Source: JANNBN01 sp031430595
Lineage (GTDB): Bacteria > Actinomycetota > Acidimicrobiia > Acidimicrobiales > JANYDT01
Direction of reading: 5' to 3'
NCBI GenBank assembly: GCA_031430595.1
Contig: JANPBU010000040.1
Location: 1-64,000 of the forward strand
Length of the DNA: 64,000 nt
In this document: piece after piece, positions 43,165-53,292 of the stretch
Layout of the letters: each line of letters starts with the position of its first letter
Position numbering within the stretch: the first letter of the stretch is position 1
Translations under genes and position numbers: made by a program
The notes under the pieces: generated by a model
Databases searched by the model: none
What the model was told of the DNA's origin: nothing
What the model saw: the letters and a program-made list of their open reading frames with translations, nothing else

Positions 43165-46100
43165 ATGTCTCTCGAACCCAACTCCCAGACTGCCTGTCAG
43201 GCAACGGAACTACGTTCTAACTCATGGTGGCTGCTCGTTGAAGCTGGCCCTGACGCCGGCCACACCCTCGTCATACCCGCAACCGGTGTACTCATCGGCC
43301 GATCGTGCTCGCTTGAGGGGGCATCCCACGCTGGATGCGCCCGGCTGAGCCTCAACGATTCAAGCGTTTCCGCCGAACACCTCGCTATCGGTCGTACATG
43401 GGTCGAAAGCGACGATGGCAACATCGTTCCGCTCATCGAACCCCTCACTTCAACGAACGGGGTGGTGTTTGACGGCGAACGGCTCACCCACGCGGTCGCC
43501 CCCGAATCACAAGCAAGCGTCCAACTCAGACTCGGCGCAACGGTCATCTTGATCACCGCAAACCCACCGATCGCGGCCCACGCTGATCTCAGCCCAGCGC
43601 TTCCAGATGGCCGCCAACCATTTCACCGGCCACCACGGCCAATAGCAACGACGAACCTTGCACCAATCTATGTTCCCCCGGCTCGTCCCGAAGTACGAAG
43701 CGCATCGCGTCTCGGGGTCACAGCCTTACTCGCCCCAATCGTGATCGGCGGTGTACTCGCAGTGTTGGTCAACCCCCAGTTGGCACTGCTGGCACTGTCG
43801 TCTCCGGTACTCATGCTCGGCAACTGGGTCGAAGACCGCCGCCGGGTTCGCCGAGAAACTTCGAATGGATTGCGAAGCACCCAGAGTGAACTTATTCAGT
43901 TCCAATCAGAATTGGCTCAGTCATGTGACGTCATCTGCAACGATCTGACCGCCACTCGACCTGGTCTCGGCACTCTTCGTATGCGCGCTGAGCTTCCACT
44001 AGTTGAACTCTGGGAACGTCGACCAGATCACAGCGATTGCGGTTTAGTGGTGTTGGGGCAAGGAACCCGAACGCTTCCCCACCCCCTTCGCGACCCTCGA
44101 AACGACTGGCTTCCCGGATGCCACGAAACCCTTACATCATTGAGCATCGGTCACGACCTTCCGGTCACGCTTTCACTCCTACCGGGGTCAATACTCGGAA
44201 TACATGGTGAGCGTGATGAGATTATTGGTGTGGCGAGGTCGATGATTTGCCAAGCCCTGCTTACCCACGGGCCAGCAGATCTGGGTCTTGCCATCATCGG
44301 TGATGCGTTTACCTTCACCGATTGGAAGTGGACGGCAACGGCACCCCACACCGGACCAACCAATTCGCCCCTCCTCTCCCGGTCTCTTGTCGGTGGTAAC
44401 GAAATCATAGAGACACTTACGAATACCAATCAGGAGTTGTGGACCATCGTCGTACTTGACCTGACCGACCAAATAAACCACACCGACCAGACGCAGCTCA
44501 AGACGTTCCTGAGTTGCCCACCAGCAAACGTTGCGCTAGTGGTGCTCGGGTCTCGGGTCGACCGCCTTCCAAATAACGCAACCACTGTCATAGCGATTGA
44601 TGGCCACACCGCTTACGTCAAACGAGAGAGTGAACCTACTCGCGTCGGCCAACCCCGAAACCGCACAACTGTCGCCCACCACCCACCACACGTGACAACA
44701 TCCTCCCGAGCCAATCAGACGGTGATCGCTACCTCGGCGAGCACCGAAGTCTGCGAATTGGTTGCCGTTCAACTTTCTACACTGGCCGATACCGCCGAAG
44801 TACGAACCGATCTCACGCTTCCCGACCGGGTCACCCTTGGAACTCTCCTTAGCCCGACTTCCGGGCCGTCACTCGACCCTGTTGCGGCAACGTTGCAGCG
44901 ATGGGAACTCGCGAAGCGAGGTACCCCGTCTGCACCATTTGCGGTTTCGGGTACCGGAATTGTGACCCTCAATCTTGCGACAGACGGCCCACATGGCCTC
45001 ATCGCCGGAACCACCGGTTCAGGAAAGAGCGAATTACTACGCTCACTTATTGCTTCACTCGCAGCCCATCACCCACCGACGCTCATCACGTTTGTTTTAA
45101 TCGACTACAAAGGCGGCGCGGCCTTCGATGCACTTTCGCGTCTTCCCCATGTGGTTGGCATGGTGACCGATCTTGACGCAGGCCTTGGCCAACGGGCACT
45201 TCGCTGCCTGGAAGCCGAATTGAAGTATCGAGAACACCTGCTCCACGAAGCCCAAACCGATGACATCGTGACATACACGGGCACCGTTCCACTTCCTCGG
45301 CTCGTTGTCGTTATCGACGAATTTGCAACTATGGCTGCAGATCTTCCCGACTTCGTCACCTCGCTTGTCGGAATCGCCCAACGCGGACGAAGCCTCGGGG
45401 TTCACCTCATCCTCGCAACCCAGCGACCTGCAGGAGCAGTAAACGATTCAATACGCGCAAATATGAACCTCCGAATCTCGCTCAGGGTGCAATCAACAAC
45501 TGACTCGGTGGATGTTCTCGGGGTGCCCGACGCAGCAACTCTTTCACGCAAGGCACCGGGTCGGGCCCTCGTACGAACGGGCCCTTCGGAACTCGTGGCG
45601 ATCCAAACCGCAAGTTCAACCATTGCTACGCCGTCTGCAACACAACAGCGCCAACGACCACCCGCTTGTGTCGAAGACATCAACTCGGCCACGACACCCA
45701 GCGACGCAGAGCGTGACGGCCTCACCGACCTAACCATCATCATCGAATCAGCCATTGCCGCAGCCAAACTCCGCCGCGACGAGACGCCTCGTCGACCATG
45801 GCCACAGCCACTCGCCGGCGCACTCACAAGTGCCCAACTCAGCGAAGCGGACCCACTGAGCTGCCCTGAATCAGTGTTCTTGTCTGACCTTCCAGATGAA
45901 CAACGCCAGGTCTCGGGCGCCCCACACCTGGTCGATGGTCGAGACGAACCGGGTACCAACGTTCTGCTCATAGGGTCGGCCAGATCAGGCAACGATCGCT
46001 CACTCGCGGCGGTGGTCACGAGGCTCGCTGAAGCACACTCACCCGAGAAGCTTCATATGTACCTCATCGATTTCGGATCTCAGCTTTTGGCACCGTTAGC

Positions 46101-47391
46101 TGCACTTCCCCACGTCGGTGCGCTCATCACACCATCTGAGCCAAGCCGACTTGCGCGACTGGTACGTCAACTTACACAACTCATCGAAGACCGCCGATCT
46201 CAGTCAGCAGACATTCAGCACACCTATGTTGCGCAAGTAGTGATAGCCATCGACAACTGGACATCACTTCGAACCACTCACGAAGACCTTTCGGGTACGG
46301 GCGTTCTCGACGGTCTGAATCGCATCATCACCGACGGGCCGAGATTTGGCATCACAACAATTGTCAGCATCGATCGCCCAAACGCAATGACTGCTTCGTT
46401 GAGTTCAACCTTCGCCAACCGATACGCCTTCGAACTCGTTGACCCGCTCGATGATTCCATCCTGGGAATTGGGCGTTCAGCACCGGCCCGGTGTTGCCCA
46501 GGACGAGCACTCGATCTACGAACCATGACCGAGGTTCAGTTTGCCATTGGCGACGAACTCACGACCGAGGTAGCCCGCATCAAGTCGGTATGGGCTGGCC
46601 AACTACCCGGCCACTCCTGGGTGAGGCCTCGAAGCGTACCGGTACTTCCCGCAGTGGTTGCCTTTGCGCTGACCAAAGACTCCGCACGGGGCGAGCGATG
46701 TTCGCGCCAGCCGCAAGAGCCAGCCGATGACCAAGTTCTTCGGGTGAGGTTTGCCCTTGGCGACCAGCATCTCGAAGCAATCGGATGGGATCTTTCTGAG
46801 GGTGAACACGGCATCATTTCTGGTGGAGCCGGCACCGGCAAAACGAGCGCATTGGCGACCGTTGCGATGTCGGCCAAAGACTTCGACACACGCCTTCAAC
46901 TTCATGTTCTCTGTGGGCGTAGAAAGCGCCTCGGCGACCTGCTCGATGCGACCGTTCACCGTGGCGTCAATGACTTGCGAGCAACACTCGATGAGCGCCA
47001 GATAGTTGAGCGGAAGGTCGGCCAACTCATACTCATTGACGACGCCGAGTTTGTTGACGATGATGGCGATATGTTGTCATCGTTGATCGCCGAACGACGG
47101 CCGGGCCTCTGGGTAGTTGCCGCCGCTCGACCGGAAGCAATCCGCTCTTCCTATGGGCATTTCACCACCGCCCTTCGTCGTTCTCGGCAGGGTTTTGCGC
47201 TTCGCCCGCAGCGCGAGATTGATGGTGAACTTTGGATGACGCCCCTCCCCCGACGCAAGGCACACGATGAAGGGTTTCCGCCTGGAAGAGGGTTTCTCAT
47301 TCGAGATGGTGGCGCCGAATTGGCCCAAGTTATGGTGAATTTGGATGAACGCTGGCTTGATGCCCCAGTCTCTACAAAGATGTCAGTGTGA
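43165..47391 (+). CDS. FHA-EssC/EccC-like FtsK ATPase
   Basis: About 1408 residues. An N-terminal FHA-like domain (about 30-130; IGRSCSLEGAS, SSVSAEHLAI, STNGVVFDGE) precedes two membrane helices (about 175-215). Three FtsK/SpoIIIE domains follow: domain 1 with an intact Walker A GTTGSGKS (about 614-621) and LVVVIDEFATMA, domain 2 with degenerate GSARSGNDRS (about 937), and domain 3 with GGAGTGKTS (about 1218). This is the layout of type VII secretion ATPases. No WXG100 or other ESX gene is nearby. The end overlaps the kinase start by four bases. ATG 43165 or GTG 43162 is the start. Confidence 0.9.
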   Translation: MSLEPNSQTACQATELRSNSWWLLVEAGPDAGHTLVIPATGVLIGRSCSLEGASHAGCARLSLNDSSVSAEHLAIGRTWVESDDGNIVPLIEPLTSTNGVVFDGERLTHAVAPESQASVQLRLGATVILITANPPIAAHADLSPALPDGRQPFHRPPRPIATTNLAPIYVPPARPEVRSASRLGVTALLAPIVIGGVLAVLVNPQLALLALSSPVLMLGNWVEDRRRVRRETSNGLRSTQSELIQFQSELAQSCDVICNDLTATRPGLGTLRMRAELPLVELWERRPDHSDCGLVVLGQGTRTLPHPLRDPRNDWLPGCHETLTSLSIGHDLPVTLSLLPGSILGIHGERDEIIGVARSMICQALLTHGPADLGLAIIGDAFTFTDWKWTATAPHTGPTNSPLLSRSLVGGNEIIETLTNTNQELWTIVVLDLTDQINHTDQTQLKTFLSCPPANVALVVLGSRVDRLPNNATTVIAIDGHTAYVKRESEPTRVGQPRNRTTVAHHPPHVTTSSRANQTVIATSASTEVCELVAVQLSTLADTAEVRTDLTLPDRVTLGTLLSPTSGPSLDPVAATLQRWELAKRGTPSAPFAVSGTGIVTLNLATDGPHGLIAGTTGSGKSELLRSLIASLAAHHPPTLITFVLIDYKGGAAFDALSRLPHVVGMVTDLDAGLGQRALRCLEAELKYREHLLHEAQTDDIVTYTGTVPLPRLVVVIDEFATMAADLPDFVTSLVGIAQRGRSLGVHLILATQRPAGAVNDSIRANMNLRISLRVQSTTDSVDVLGVPDAATLSRKAPGRALVRTGPSELVAIQTASSTIATPSATQQRQRPPACVEDINSATTPSDAERDGLTDLTIIIESAIAAAKLRRDETPRRPWPQPLAGALTSAQLSEADPLSCPESVFLSDLPDEQRQVSGAPHLVDGRDEPGTNVLLIGSARSGNDRSLAAVVTRLAEAHSPEKLHMYLIDFGSQLLAPLAALPHVGALITPSEPSRLARLVRQLTQLIEDRRSQSADIQHTYVAQVVIAIDNWTSLRTTHEDLSGTGVLDGLNRIITDGPRFGITTIVSIDRPNAMTASLSSTFANRYAFELVDPLDDSILGIGRSAPARCCPGRALDLRTMTEVQFAIGDELTTEVARIKSVWAGQLPGHSWVRPRSVPVLPAVVAFALTKDSARGERCSRQPQEPADDQVLRVRFALGDQHLEAIGWDLSEGEHGIISGGAGTGKTSALATVAMSAKDFDTRLQLHVLCGRRKRLGDLLDATVHRGVNDLRATLDERQIVERKVGQLILIDDAEFVDDDGDMLSSLIAERRPGLWVVAAARPEAIRSSYGHFTTALRRSRQGFALRPQREIDGELWMTPLPRRKAHDEGFPPGRGFLIRDGGAELAQVMVNLDERWLDAPVSTKMSV

Positions 47392-48881
47392 ATCTCGGCG
47401 ACTACAACATTGATCGTGTCTTAGGAACAGGCTCAACGGCCACCGTTCATCACGCGGTGCGCATCAGCGACGGGCTGGAAGTAGCCATTAAGCGCCTGCC
47501 TCAACACAACACCGCAAGCGACCGCGAACGGGTACAGGGTGAATCGGCTGCGCTTTCGCGCCTCAATCATCCGAACATCGTCAAACTGATCGAAATCATC
47601 GACGACACGAACGAACTCGTCATCGTGACCGAATACGCAGCTCGCGGGACACTGGCTTCGCTACTCGAAACCAGGGGGAAACTTGACGACGTTGAAACCG
47701 TCAACCTCCTCACCCCAATCGCGGATGCACTCCACGCCGCCCATCAGGCGGGCATCGTGCACCAAGATGTCAAGCCATCAAACATTTTTTTGCGCCAAGA
47801 CGGAACGCCTGTTCTTGGTGACTTTGGGCTAGCAACCGACGAAATCAAAACACCAGACACCAAACAAGTTGCGCTTGGCTCCGCGGCATACCTCGACCCT
47901 AATGTGTTGCACGGACAAACCCCTTCGCCGTTGTCTGACGAATACTCGCTCGGTGTCGTTGCCTACGAATGTCTCACCGGGGTACTTCCGTACGCAGGCG
48001 ACACCACATCGTCGGTGATACGCCGAGCCGAAATCGGAAATTTCGCAGCACTGAATCGTGTCACCCTCGGACCACTTACCGATCACGTTGAGCGAGCTTT
48101 CGCTCGTAAGCGCACTGATCGATTTTCAACGTTGGCCGAACTGGCCGCAGCTTGGCGTGATCCGCTTAACACTGCTGCCCGACAGACAATCGGACAACCA
48201 GTCAGACAGACGATCGGGCAAGCACCCGGACAGACCGCCGGACACGCGGTCGACAGTCCCATTCGAGCTACGGCTCAGTTTGCGCTTCCCACCCGACCTA
48301 ACGCGCTGAGCCAGGCAGTCCCGGTTACCCCACCGAAACCATGGAAGAAGATCGGTTTGATAGCAGCCACCTTCCTCGTTGTTGCAGGCGTGGGCGGAGG
48401 GCTTGTCGTGCGTCAACGAAACGAAGCCGACGCGGGTCCGGGTGGTTTACTCACCATTAAAACTGCGTGTGACCCCACCACAATCGCCCAGTGTGTCGAG
48501 AGTTACCAACGAAACCCGGCCGGCGTTCGAGTGACCTTCCGTGGCGATAGCGAACCAACTCAATACTCAGTTGGTGAACGATCCGACTCGTTACGGATCG
48601 GAAATTTCTTTTGTGGCTCAGCAGAAACGTTGGTGCTCTACCGGCCTTCGACCGGGGTGGTCTACTACTTCAAAGACTGGCCGCTCGCCGGTGAAAATAC
48701 AGAAGTTGCCGCCGACTCAACTGAAGTACTTAATGCGACGCTCGGTGTCAGCGATACCAACAGTGACGGATGCGCTGACGTGGCCCTCGACACCGAAGGT
48801 ACGCGTACGTGGTTTACACCGGCGGTTCAACCGGAACGCCTAGAGGCAGTAGATCAAGCCCTTACGAAAACGTCAGGCTGA
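47388..48881 (+). CDS. Transmembrane Ser/Thr protein kinase (PknB-like, non-RD)
   Basis: A 497-residue kinase. Gly-rich loop GTGSTATV, Lys35 in VAIKRL, catalytic loop H125-Q126-D127-V-K-P-S-N with Gln where Arg is usual, DFG at 145-147 and APE-region AYLDPNVL. One membrane helix lies at about 320-342. Before it is a repetitive Gln/Ile linker (RQTIGQPVRQTIGQ); after it is an extracytoplasmic domain with three cysteines. The start overlaps the EssC-like stop, so kinase and FHA-ATPase are co-translated, suggesting phosphothreonine control through the FHA domain. Confidence 0.92.
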   Translation: MNLGDYNIDRVLGTGSTATVHHAVRISDGLEVAIKRLPQHNTASDRERVQGESAALSRLNHPNIVKLIEIIDDTNELVIVTEYAARGTLASLLETRGKLDDVETVNLLTPIADALHAAHQAGIVHQDVKPSNIFLRQDGTPVLGDFGLATDEIKTPDTKQVALGSAAYLDPNVLHGQTPSPLSDEYSLGVVAYECLTGVLPYAGDTTSSVIRRAEIGNFAALNRVTLGPLTDHVERAFARKRTDRFSTLAELAAAWRDPLNTAARQTIGQPVRQTIGQAPGQTAGHAVDSPIRATAQFALPTRPNALSQAVPVTPPKPWKKIGLIAATFLVVAGVGGGLVVRQRNEADAGPGGLLTIKTACDPTTIAQCVESYQRNPAGVRVTFRGDSEPTQYSVGERSDSLRIGNFFCGSAETLVLYRPSTGVVYYFKDWPLAGENTEVAADSTEVLNATLGVSDTNSDGCADVALDTEGTRTWFTPAVQPERLEAVDQALTKTSG

Positions 48882-48900
48882 ACCACCTCCACCGGGCGTT

Positions 48901-50778
48901 TTACCGTGCGGAAGTTACTCGGAATCGGGCCGCGGAAGGTGACGCATAATTCGGAGCAAGCATCCGCAACGAATTTCGATACGACCCGTCCACCGCAAAC
49001 AACGAGGCTTGGGGGGCACTCAAGCGTTGAGCAGCTGAATAGTCGGTAGGTGAACCCATTCCACTCAGGTCAACCGTCGACACTTCACGAGCAGCCGTGA
49101 GTACACCCGCGCGCGAAAGATCATTGCGGGCAACGGCTCGTTCAAGGACCGCCTCCCACACCTTGGCCTGGGCAAAGCCGTAGGTCAACCCGATATCAGG
49201 ATTTTCCGTCCAATACTTTTGGTCGGCAGCTACTAACTCGGCGGCCAATTGGCTGGTGCCCTCACCCCAAACCGGACCGTCACCAACCACCCAAACGGTT
49301 TGTTCAAAGACGAGGCTGGTTTGGCTGGTAATCAGGCGGTCACTGAAGCTGGCACCCATCGAGATCCACCGGAACGGAATTCCAGCCCGTGCAGGGCCCA
49401 TCACCAAGTTCAAAAGTTGTATCGGAGTCACGGTAACCATGACTCCCTGGCATCCTGCTGCTCTTAGCTGACCCAAGATCGGTGCCGGATTTGTATCGGT
49501 TGGGGCCATCGTCAACGTTGTACCAACTTTCGCGCCAAGGTCCTGGGCGGCAAAGTTGAACCCTTCGCGGCCGGCATCGCCAAAACTTCCAGCAACACTT
49601 ACCGAGCAAACCGTTGAACGCGGCACCTGGTCAACGTAATACGACACTGCGTTAATTGCCTGCACCTGATATGAGTTAAAGATCGGAAGAAGGTTCGTTT
49701 CTAGTCCCCACCTCGCTTCCTGAGAAGCTGGTGAGGCGAGTAGCTGATCTTGTTTTAAGGTGTCAAGCACTCGCTCGGTACTTGGGGTACCAAGAATCGA
49801 CCCGAAACCAACCACTTGATCTTTGGTGGCATTGAGTTCGGTAAGGGTGACGGCAGGGTCGTAGTTCGCGTCTCGAACGATGAGCTTGATTGGGTACTTC
49901 CCACCGATGCCGCCCCGACGATTGATCGTGGCTACCCGGGCCTCGAAAGCTGCGCTGATGGCTCTACTGATGTTCGACCACGTCGGGTTCGTTGACGTGC
50001 CGATGATGGCTAGTGAGATGGTTTTTCCATCAAAACCCGGCACGGCTGCAGGGCTTGAGGCCGTTAAAACCGGTGCTGCGGTAGCTGCCGGTACGAGCTG
50101 CCATTTCCATTTACCGCCGACTTTTTGGCATTCGACGCTTTGCTTCTGCTTTGTTGGGGCAGTTTTTCCCTGTTGCGCGGGCCGACACGTTGAACCTGCC
50201 ACACGGACCTTCTCCACTTTGAACGATGGTGAAGGTGGTTGAGTGGCTGCTGGTGGGACTGTTGGTGAAGGTGGGACTGTTGGTGAAGGTGGCTGTGTGG
50301 CTGACGGGGCCACTGGCGTAACCGTGGTGCGGGGCGGTTTTGGCTGGATGACCGGTCTGGCTTTGGTGACAACCGCAACCACTGTCGCTGGCGCGGCGGG
50401 CACTGTCACCGCTACGGGTCGGGTTACAGCCACCGCTGGAACGGTTGCAGCCAGAGTCGGGGGTACTGGCAGAGTTGGGGATGGACTAGCTGGCGCCGCA
50501 GTTGTGGCGGCCTCGGTAGACGAAGGAAACGTCAGAAGGGGCACCGAATCGACCGGTGGAAGGGTGGTGGCTGCCGCAGTTGTCGACGATTCGACATCAG
50601 CTTTTCCTGCCCCTGCAGGCCCACCGGCGTACTGGAGCGCAATCGGGTCAATCGGCGCACCAAAAATTGTCGTTCCGGGTGCGACACGCTCTGCAGCTGG
50701 TTTCGTCGCAGAACTACACCCGCTGAACGAGATCGAAACGAGCGCTACCAGCGCAATCGAGGTGAAACGCCTAATCAT
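48901..50778 (-). CDS. Substrate-binding lipoprotein (type-1 periplasmic-binding fold)
   Basis: A 625-residue protein with a lipobox near Cys21 (SISFSGCSS), then about 200 residues of Thr/Pro/Ala-rich linker with PPSPTVPPSPTVPP repeats. A short Cys-containing segment follows (STCRPAQQGKT, QSVECQKVGGKWKW). From about residue 255 it is a branched-chain-amino-acid-type binding fold (ISLAIIGTSTNPTWSNISRA, YPIKLIVRDANYDP, VVGFGSILG). The long stalk may span a thick envelope. It is coupled to the sugar kinase gene by an ATGA overlap. Confidence 0.85.
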   Translation of the reverse strand: MIRRFTSIALVALVSISFSGCSSATKPAAERVAPGTTIFGAPIDPIALQYAGGPAGAGKADVESSTTAAATTLPPVDSVPLLTFPSSTEAATTAAPASPSPTLPVPPTLAATVPAVAVTRPVAVTVPAAPATVVAVVTKARPVIQPKPPRTTVTPVAPSATQPPSPTVPPSPTVPPAATQPPSPSFKVEKVRVAGSTCRPAQQGKTAPTKQKQSVECQKVGGKWKWQLVPAATAAPVLTASSPAAVPGFDGKTISLAIIGTSTNPTWSNISRAISAAFEARVATINRRGGIGGKYPIKLIVRDANYDPAVTLTELNATKDQVVGFGSILGTPSTERVLDTLKQDQLLASPASQEARWGLETNLLPIFNSYQVQAINAVSYYVDQVPRSTVCSVSVAGSFGDAGREGFNFAAQDLGAKVGTTLTMAPTDTNPAPILGQLRAAGCQGVMVTVTPIQLLNLVMGPARAGIPFRWISMGASFSDRLITSQTSLVFEQTVWVVGDGPVWGEGTSQLAAELVAADQKYWTENPDIGLTYGFAQAKVWEAVLERAVARNDLSRAGVLTAAREVSTVDLSGMGSPTDYSAAQRLSAPQASLFAVDGSYRNSLRMLAPNYASPSAARFRVTSAR

Positions 50779-52211
50779 CCCCTCAATTGTCGGTACGCAT
50801 CTCGAACTTCTTGAGCCGAGCGGCCCAACACCGAACTCGGCGGTTCAACAACCAATCCTGAACCCAAACCCCAACCACTGGTCAAACCAGGCTCACCCCT
50901 GAACGCAGCGGCGGCTTGAACGCACATTCCGGTTGCCACGTGCTCATCGGCATCGGGAACTACTACCGGTCGTTCGAGCAACGTAGATGCAACACTTCGG
51001 TACGCGCCAGACCGAGCACCTCCGCCGAGCAGCAGTACCTGCCCGTCTATTGCCACCCCCGCACTGTGTAGTGCGTCGACACCGTCAAGCAACCCACACA
51101 CCACACCTTCCACCGAAGCGCGGGCCAATTGCTCGCGGGTTACGTCGGAACGGATTCCGGACACCACACCGGTTGCCCCCGGACGATTCGGTGTTCGTTC
51201 ACCGTCAAAATAAGGAAGCATGACCAACCCACCAGAACCACTTTCAGCAGAAAGCGCCAACGAATTAAATGACTCGAGATCAGCACCCAACAAGCGGGCC
51301 ACAGCATTCGTCACTTTGGTTGCATTAAGCGTGCATACCAACGGAAGGAAATGCCCGCTGGCATCGGCAAACCCGGCCACAGATCCGGTGGGGTCGTGAG
51401 TCGGTGTAGGACTCACGCCATACGCAGTGCCCGATGTGCCGAACGACAGCGCAATGTCGCCAGGGCCAAGCCCCATGCCGAGTGCTGCAGCCATATTGTC
51501 GCCAGACCCGGCACCAACCACAACACCCTCGTGCAGACCAAGGGATAAGGCCGCAGTGGTAGTGACCGTGCCAACCTGTTCCCACGGTGAAGCGACCCGA
51601 GGGAGTGCCGACTCCCAGTCAAGCGACGGGCCAACGAGATCGAGTAACTCAAGCCTCCACCGGTTCTCGGCAGCCGAGAAATAGCCAGTGCCCGACGCGT
51701 CTCCGCGGTCAGTCACTTTGAGTCCGGTGAGCTTCCAGTTAAGCCAATCATGAGGAAGCATGATCGATGCAACGCGCGCATACGCTTGTGGCTCGTTTTC
51801 AGCTAACCATGCCAACTTAGTAATAGTGAATGCAGCCACCGGAACCGAACCGCACGCAGCAGCCCACCCACCGGCACTCAAACGATCAAGCAACCTCTCG
51901 GCCTGTGGTGCCGATTCGGTATCGTTCCAAAGCTTTGCCGGGCGGATCACGTCCCCGGCCACGTCAAGCACCACCATCCCGTGTTGTTGCCCACCTACCG
52001 ATACAGCGACGATGTCGTGCGCAACGTGCGACACCTGCGCGAATGCGTCAACCAAAGCTGACCACCATGTCGCTGGGCCTTGCTCACTCTTTGGCGGTGT
52101 AGTCGCCGGATGCGAACCTCGACCTACCGCAAGCACCTCACCACTGTCGAGGTCTCGCACCTCAACCTTTACCGACTGGGTAGACGAGTCAATTCCTGCG
52201 ACAGCTGGCAT
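50775..52211 (-). CDS. xylB: FGGY carbohydrate kinase, xylulokinase-like
   Basis: A 478-residue kinase of the FGGY family: GIDSSTQSVKVEVRDLDSGE, VSVGGQQHGMVVLD (xylulokinase-type), KLWNDTES and the ATP-binding IALSFGTSGTAYGVSPTPT plus LLGGGARSGAYRS near the C-terminus. The QQHGMV motif supports D-xylulose as substrate, but other sugars are possible. Its stop overlaps the binding lipoprotein start, and it lies 63 bp below dppF on the same strand. Confidence 0.87.
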   Translation of the reverse strand: MPAVAGIDSSTQSVKVEVRDLDSGEVLAVGRGSHPATTPPKSEQGPATWWSALVDAFAQVSHVAHDIVAVSVGGQQHGMVVLDVAGDVIRPAKLWNDTESAPQAERLLDRLSAGGWAAACGSVPVAAFTITKLAWLAENEPQAYARVASIMLPHDWLNWKLTGLKVTDRGDASGTGYFSAAENRWRLELLDLVGPSLDWESALPRVASPWEQVGTVTTTAALSLGLHEGVVVGAGSGDNMAAALGMGLGPGDIALSFGTSGTAYGVSPTPTHDPTGSVAGFADASGHFLPLVCTLNATKVTNAVARLLGADLESFNSLALSAESGSGGLVMLPYFDGERTPNRPGATGVVSGIRSDVTREQLARASVEGVVCGLLDGVDALHSAGVAIDGQVLLLGGGARSGAYRSVASTLLERPVVVPDADEHVATGMCVQAAAAFRGEPGLTSGWGLGSGLVVEPPSSVLGRSAQEVRDAYRQLRG

Positions 52212-52274
52212 AGTCAGACTTTAGTCATGCCGAAAACGACCGACGCCGGTGAGTTTGGGCGTAGGGCCCTAAAT

Positions 52275-53291
52275 CTATGCCACCGCAACCGCAGAAGCCA
52301 CAAGTGGGAAGTGACACGCAACGTAATGTTTGGGGCCGACCTCAACCAACTGAGGTTCTTCCTGGGCACACTTATCGGTAGCAGCGGGGCAACGGGTTCG
52401 AAACCGGCAACCTGATGGCGGGGCCATCGGGGAAGGAAGGTCACCCTCAAGCGACGACGTTTGGTCGGGCCGTTGTGTCGGGTCGGGTTCGGGAATCGAA
52501 TCGATCAACGCTCTGGTGTAGTGGTGAGCCGGATTGGCGTACAACGCATCGGGGCCACCAACTTCACAAATTTTACCGAGGTACATCACCACCACACGGT
52601 CACTGATGTTCTTAACAACGGCAAGATCGTGCGCAATGAAGATGAGCGTCAACCCGTATTCGCGCTTCATATCTTCCAGCAGATTCAGAATCTGAGCTTG
52701 AACCGAAACGTCGAGAGCAGAAACCGGTTCGTCACAGATAATGACTTTGGGTTCCATGACAACCGAGCGGGCGATACAAATACGCTGACATTGACCACCC
52801 GAGAATTCGTGTGGCTTTCGTGTACCCGCCTGGTCGGGGTCGATGCCTACGATATCGAGCACCTTACGAACCTTAAGCTCAATGTCAGCCTTATCTTTTG
52901 TACCCCAAATTTTCAGCGGTTCAGCCACAATGTCAACAACTTTTCGACGCGGATTCAACGAACTGATCGGGTCTTGAAAAATCATCTGCATACGAGGTCG
53001 CAGCTTTCGCATCGACTCGCGATCAAGCGTTGTTAACTCGGTACCTTCAAGGTTGATCGAGCCAGAGGTAGGTGCTGGCAATTGCATAATCGCTTTGCCG
53101 GTCGTCGACTTTCCGCAACCTGATTCACCAACCAAACCAACAGTTTCACCTTCCATCACGTCGATCGAAATGCCAGAGACCGCATGCACTTTCAGACCCG
53201 ATCGCCCGACAGGAAACTCAACGACGAGGTCTTCAATGGTCAGAAGCGCAGTGCCCTTCGGACGCAGATGGGCTTTACCGGAACCGGCCAT
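52275..53291 (-). CDS. Dipeptide/oligopeptide ABC transporter ATPase (DppF-like)
   Basis: A 338-residue ATPase: Walker A GLVGESGCGKSTTGK, signature LSGGQ replaced here by FSGGQCQRICIARS, Walker B VIICDEPVSALDVS and the switch His in IAHDLAVV. The C-terminal oligopeptide-transporter domain has a CRFRTRCP cysteine cluster with further Cys downstream, typical of DppF/OppF. It energises uptake together with DppD. Its start is one base from the dppD stop. Confidence 0.92.
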   Translation of the reverse strand: MAGSGKAHLRPKGTALLTIEDLVVEFPVGRSGLKVHAVSGISIDVMEGETVGLVGESGCGKSTTGKAIMQLPAPTSGSINLEGTELTTLDRESMRKLRPRMQMIFQDPISSLNPRRKVVDIVAEPLKIWGTKDKADIELKVRKVLDIVGIDPDQAGTRKPHEFSGGQCQRICIARSVVMEPKVIICDEPVSALDVSVQAQILNLLEDMKREYGLTLIFIAHDLAVVKNISDRVVVMYLGKICEVGGPDALYANPAHHYTRALIDSIPEPDPTQRPDQTSSLEGDLPSPMAPPSGCRFRTRCPAATDKCAQEEPQLVEVGPKHYVACHFPLVASAVAVA

Positions 53292-53292
53292 G

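Noticed and set aside
43165..48881. Complete type VII secretion locus
   Set aside because: Only the ATPase and a kinase are present; no WXG100, EccB/D/E or mycosin genes lie in the window.
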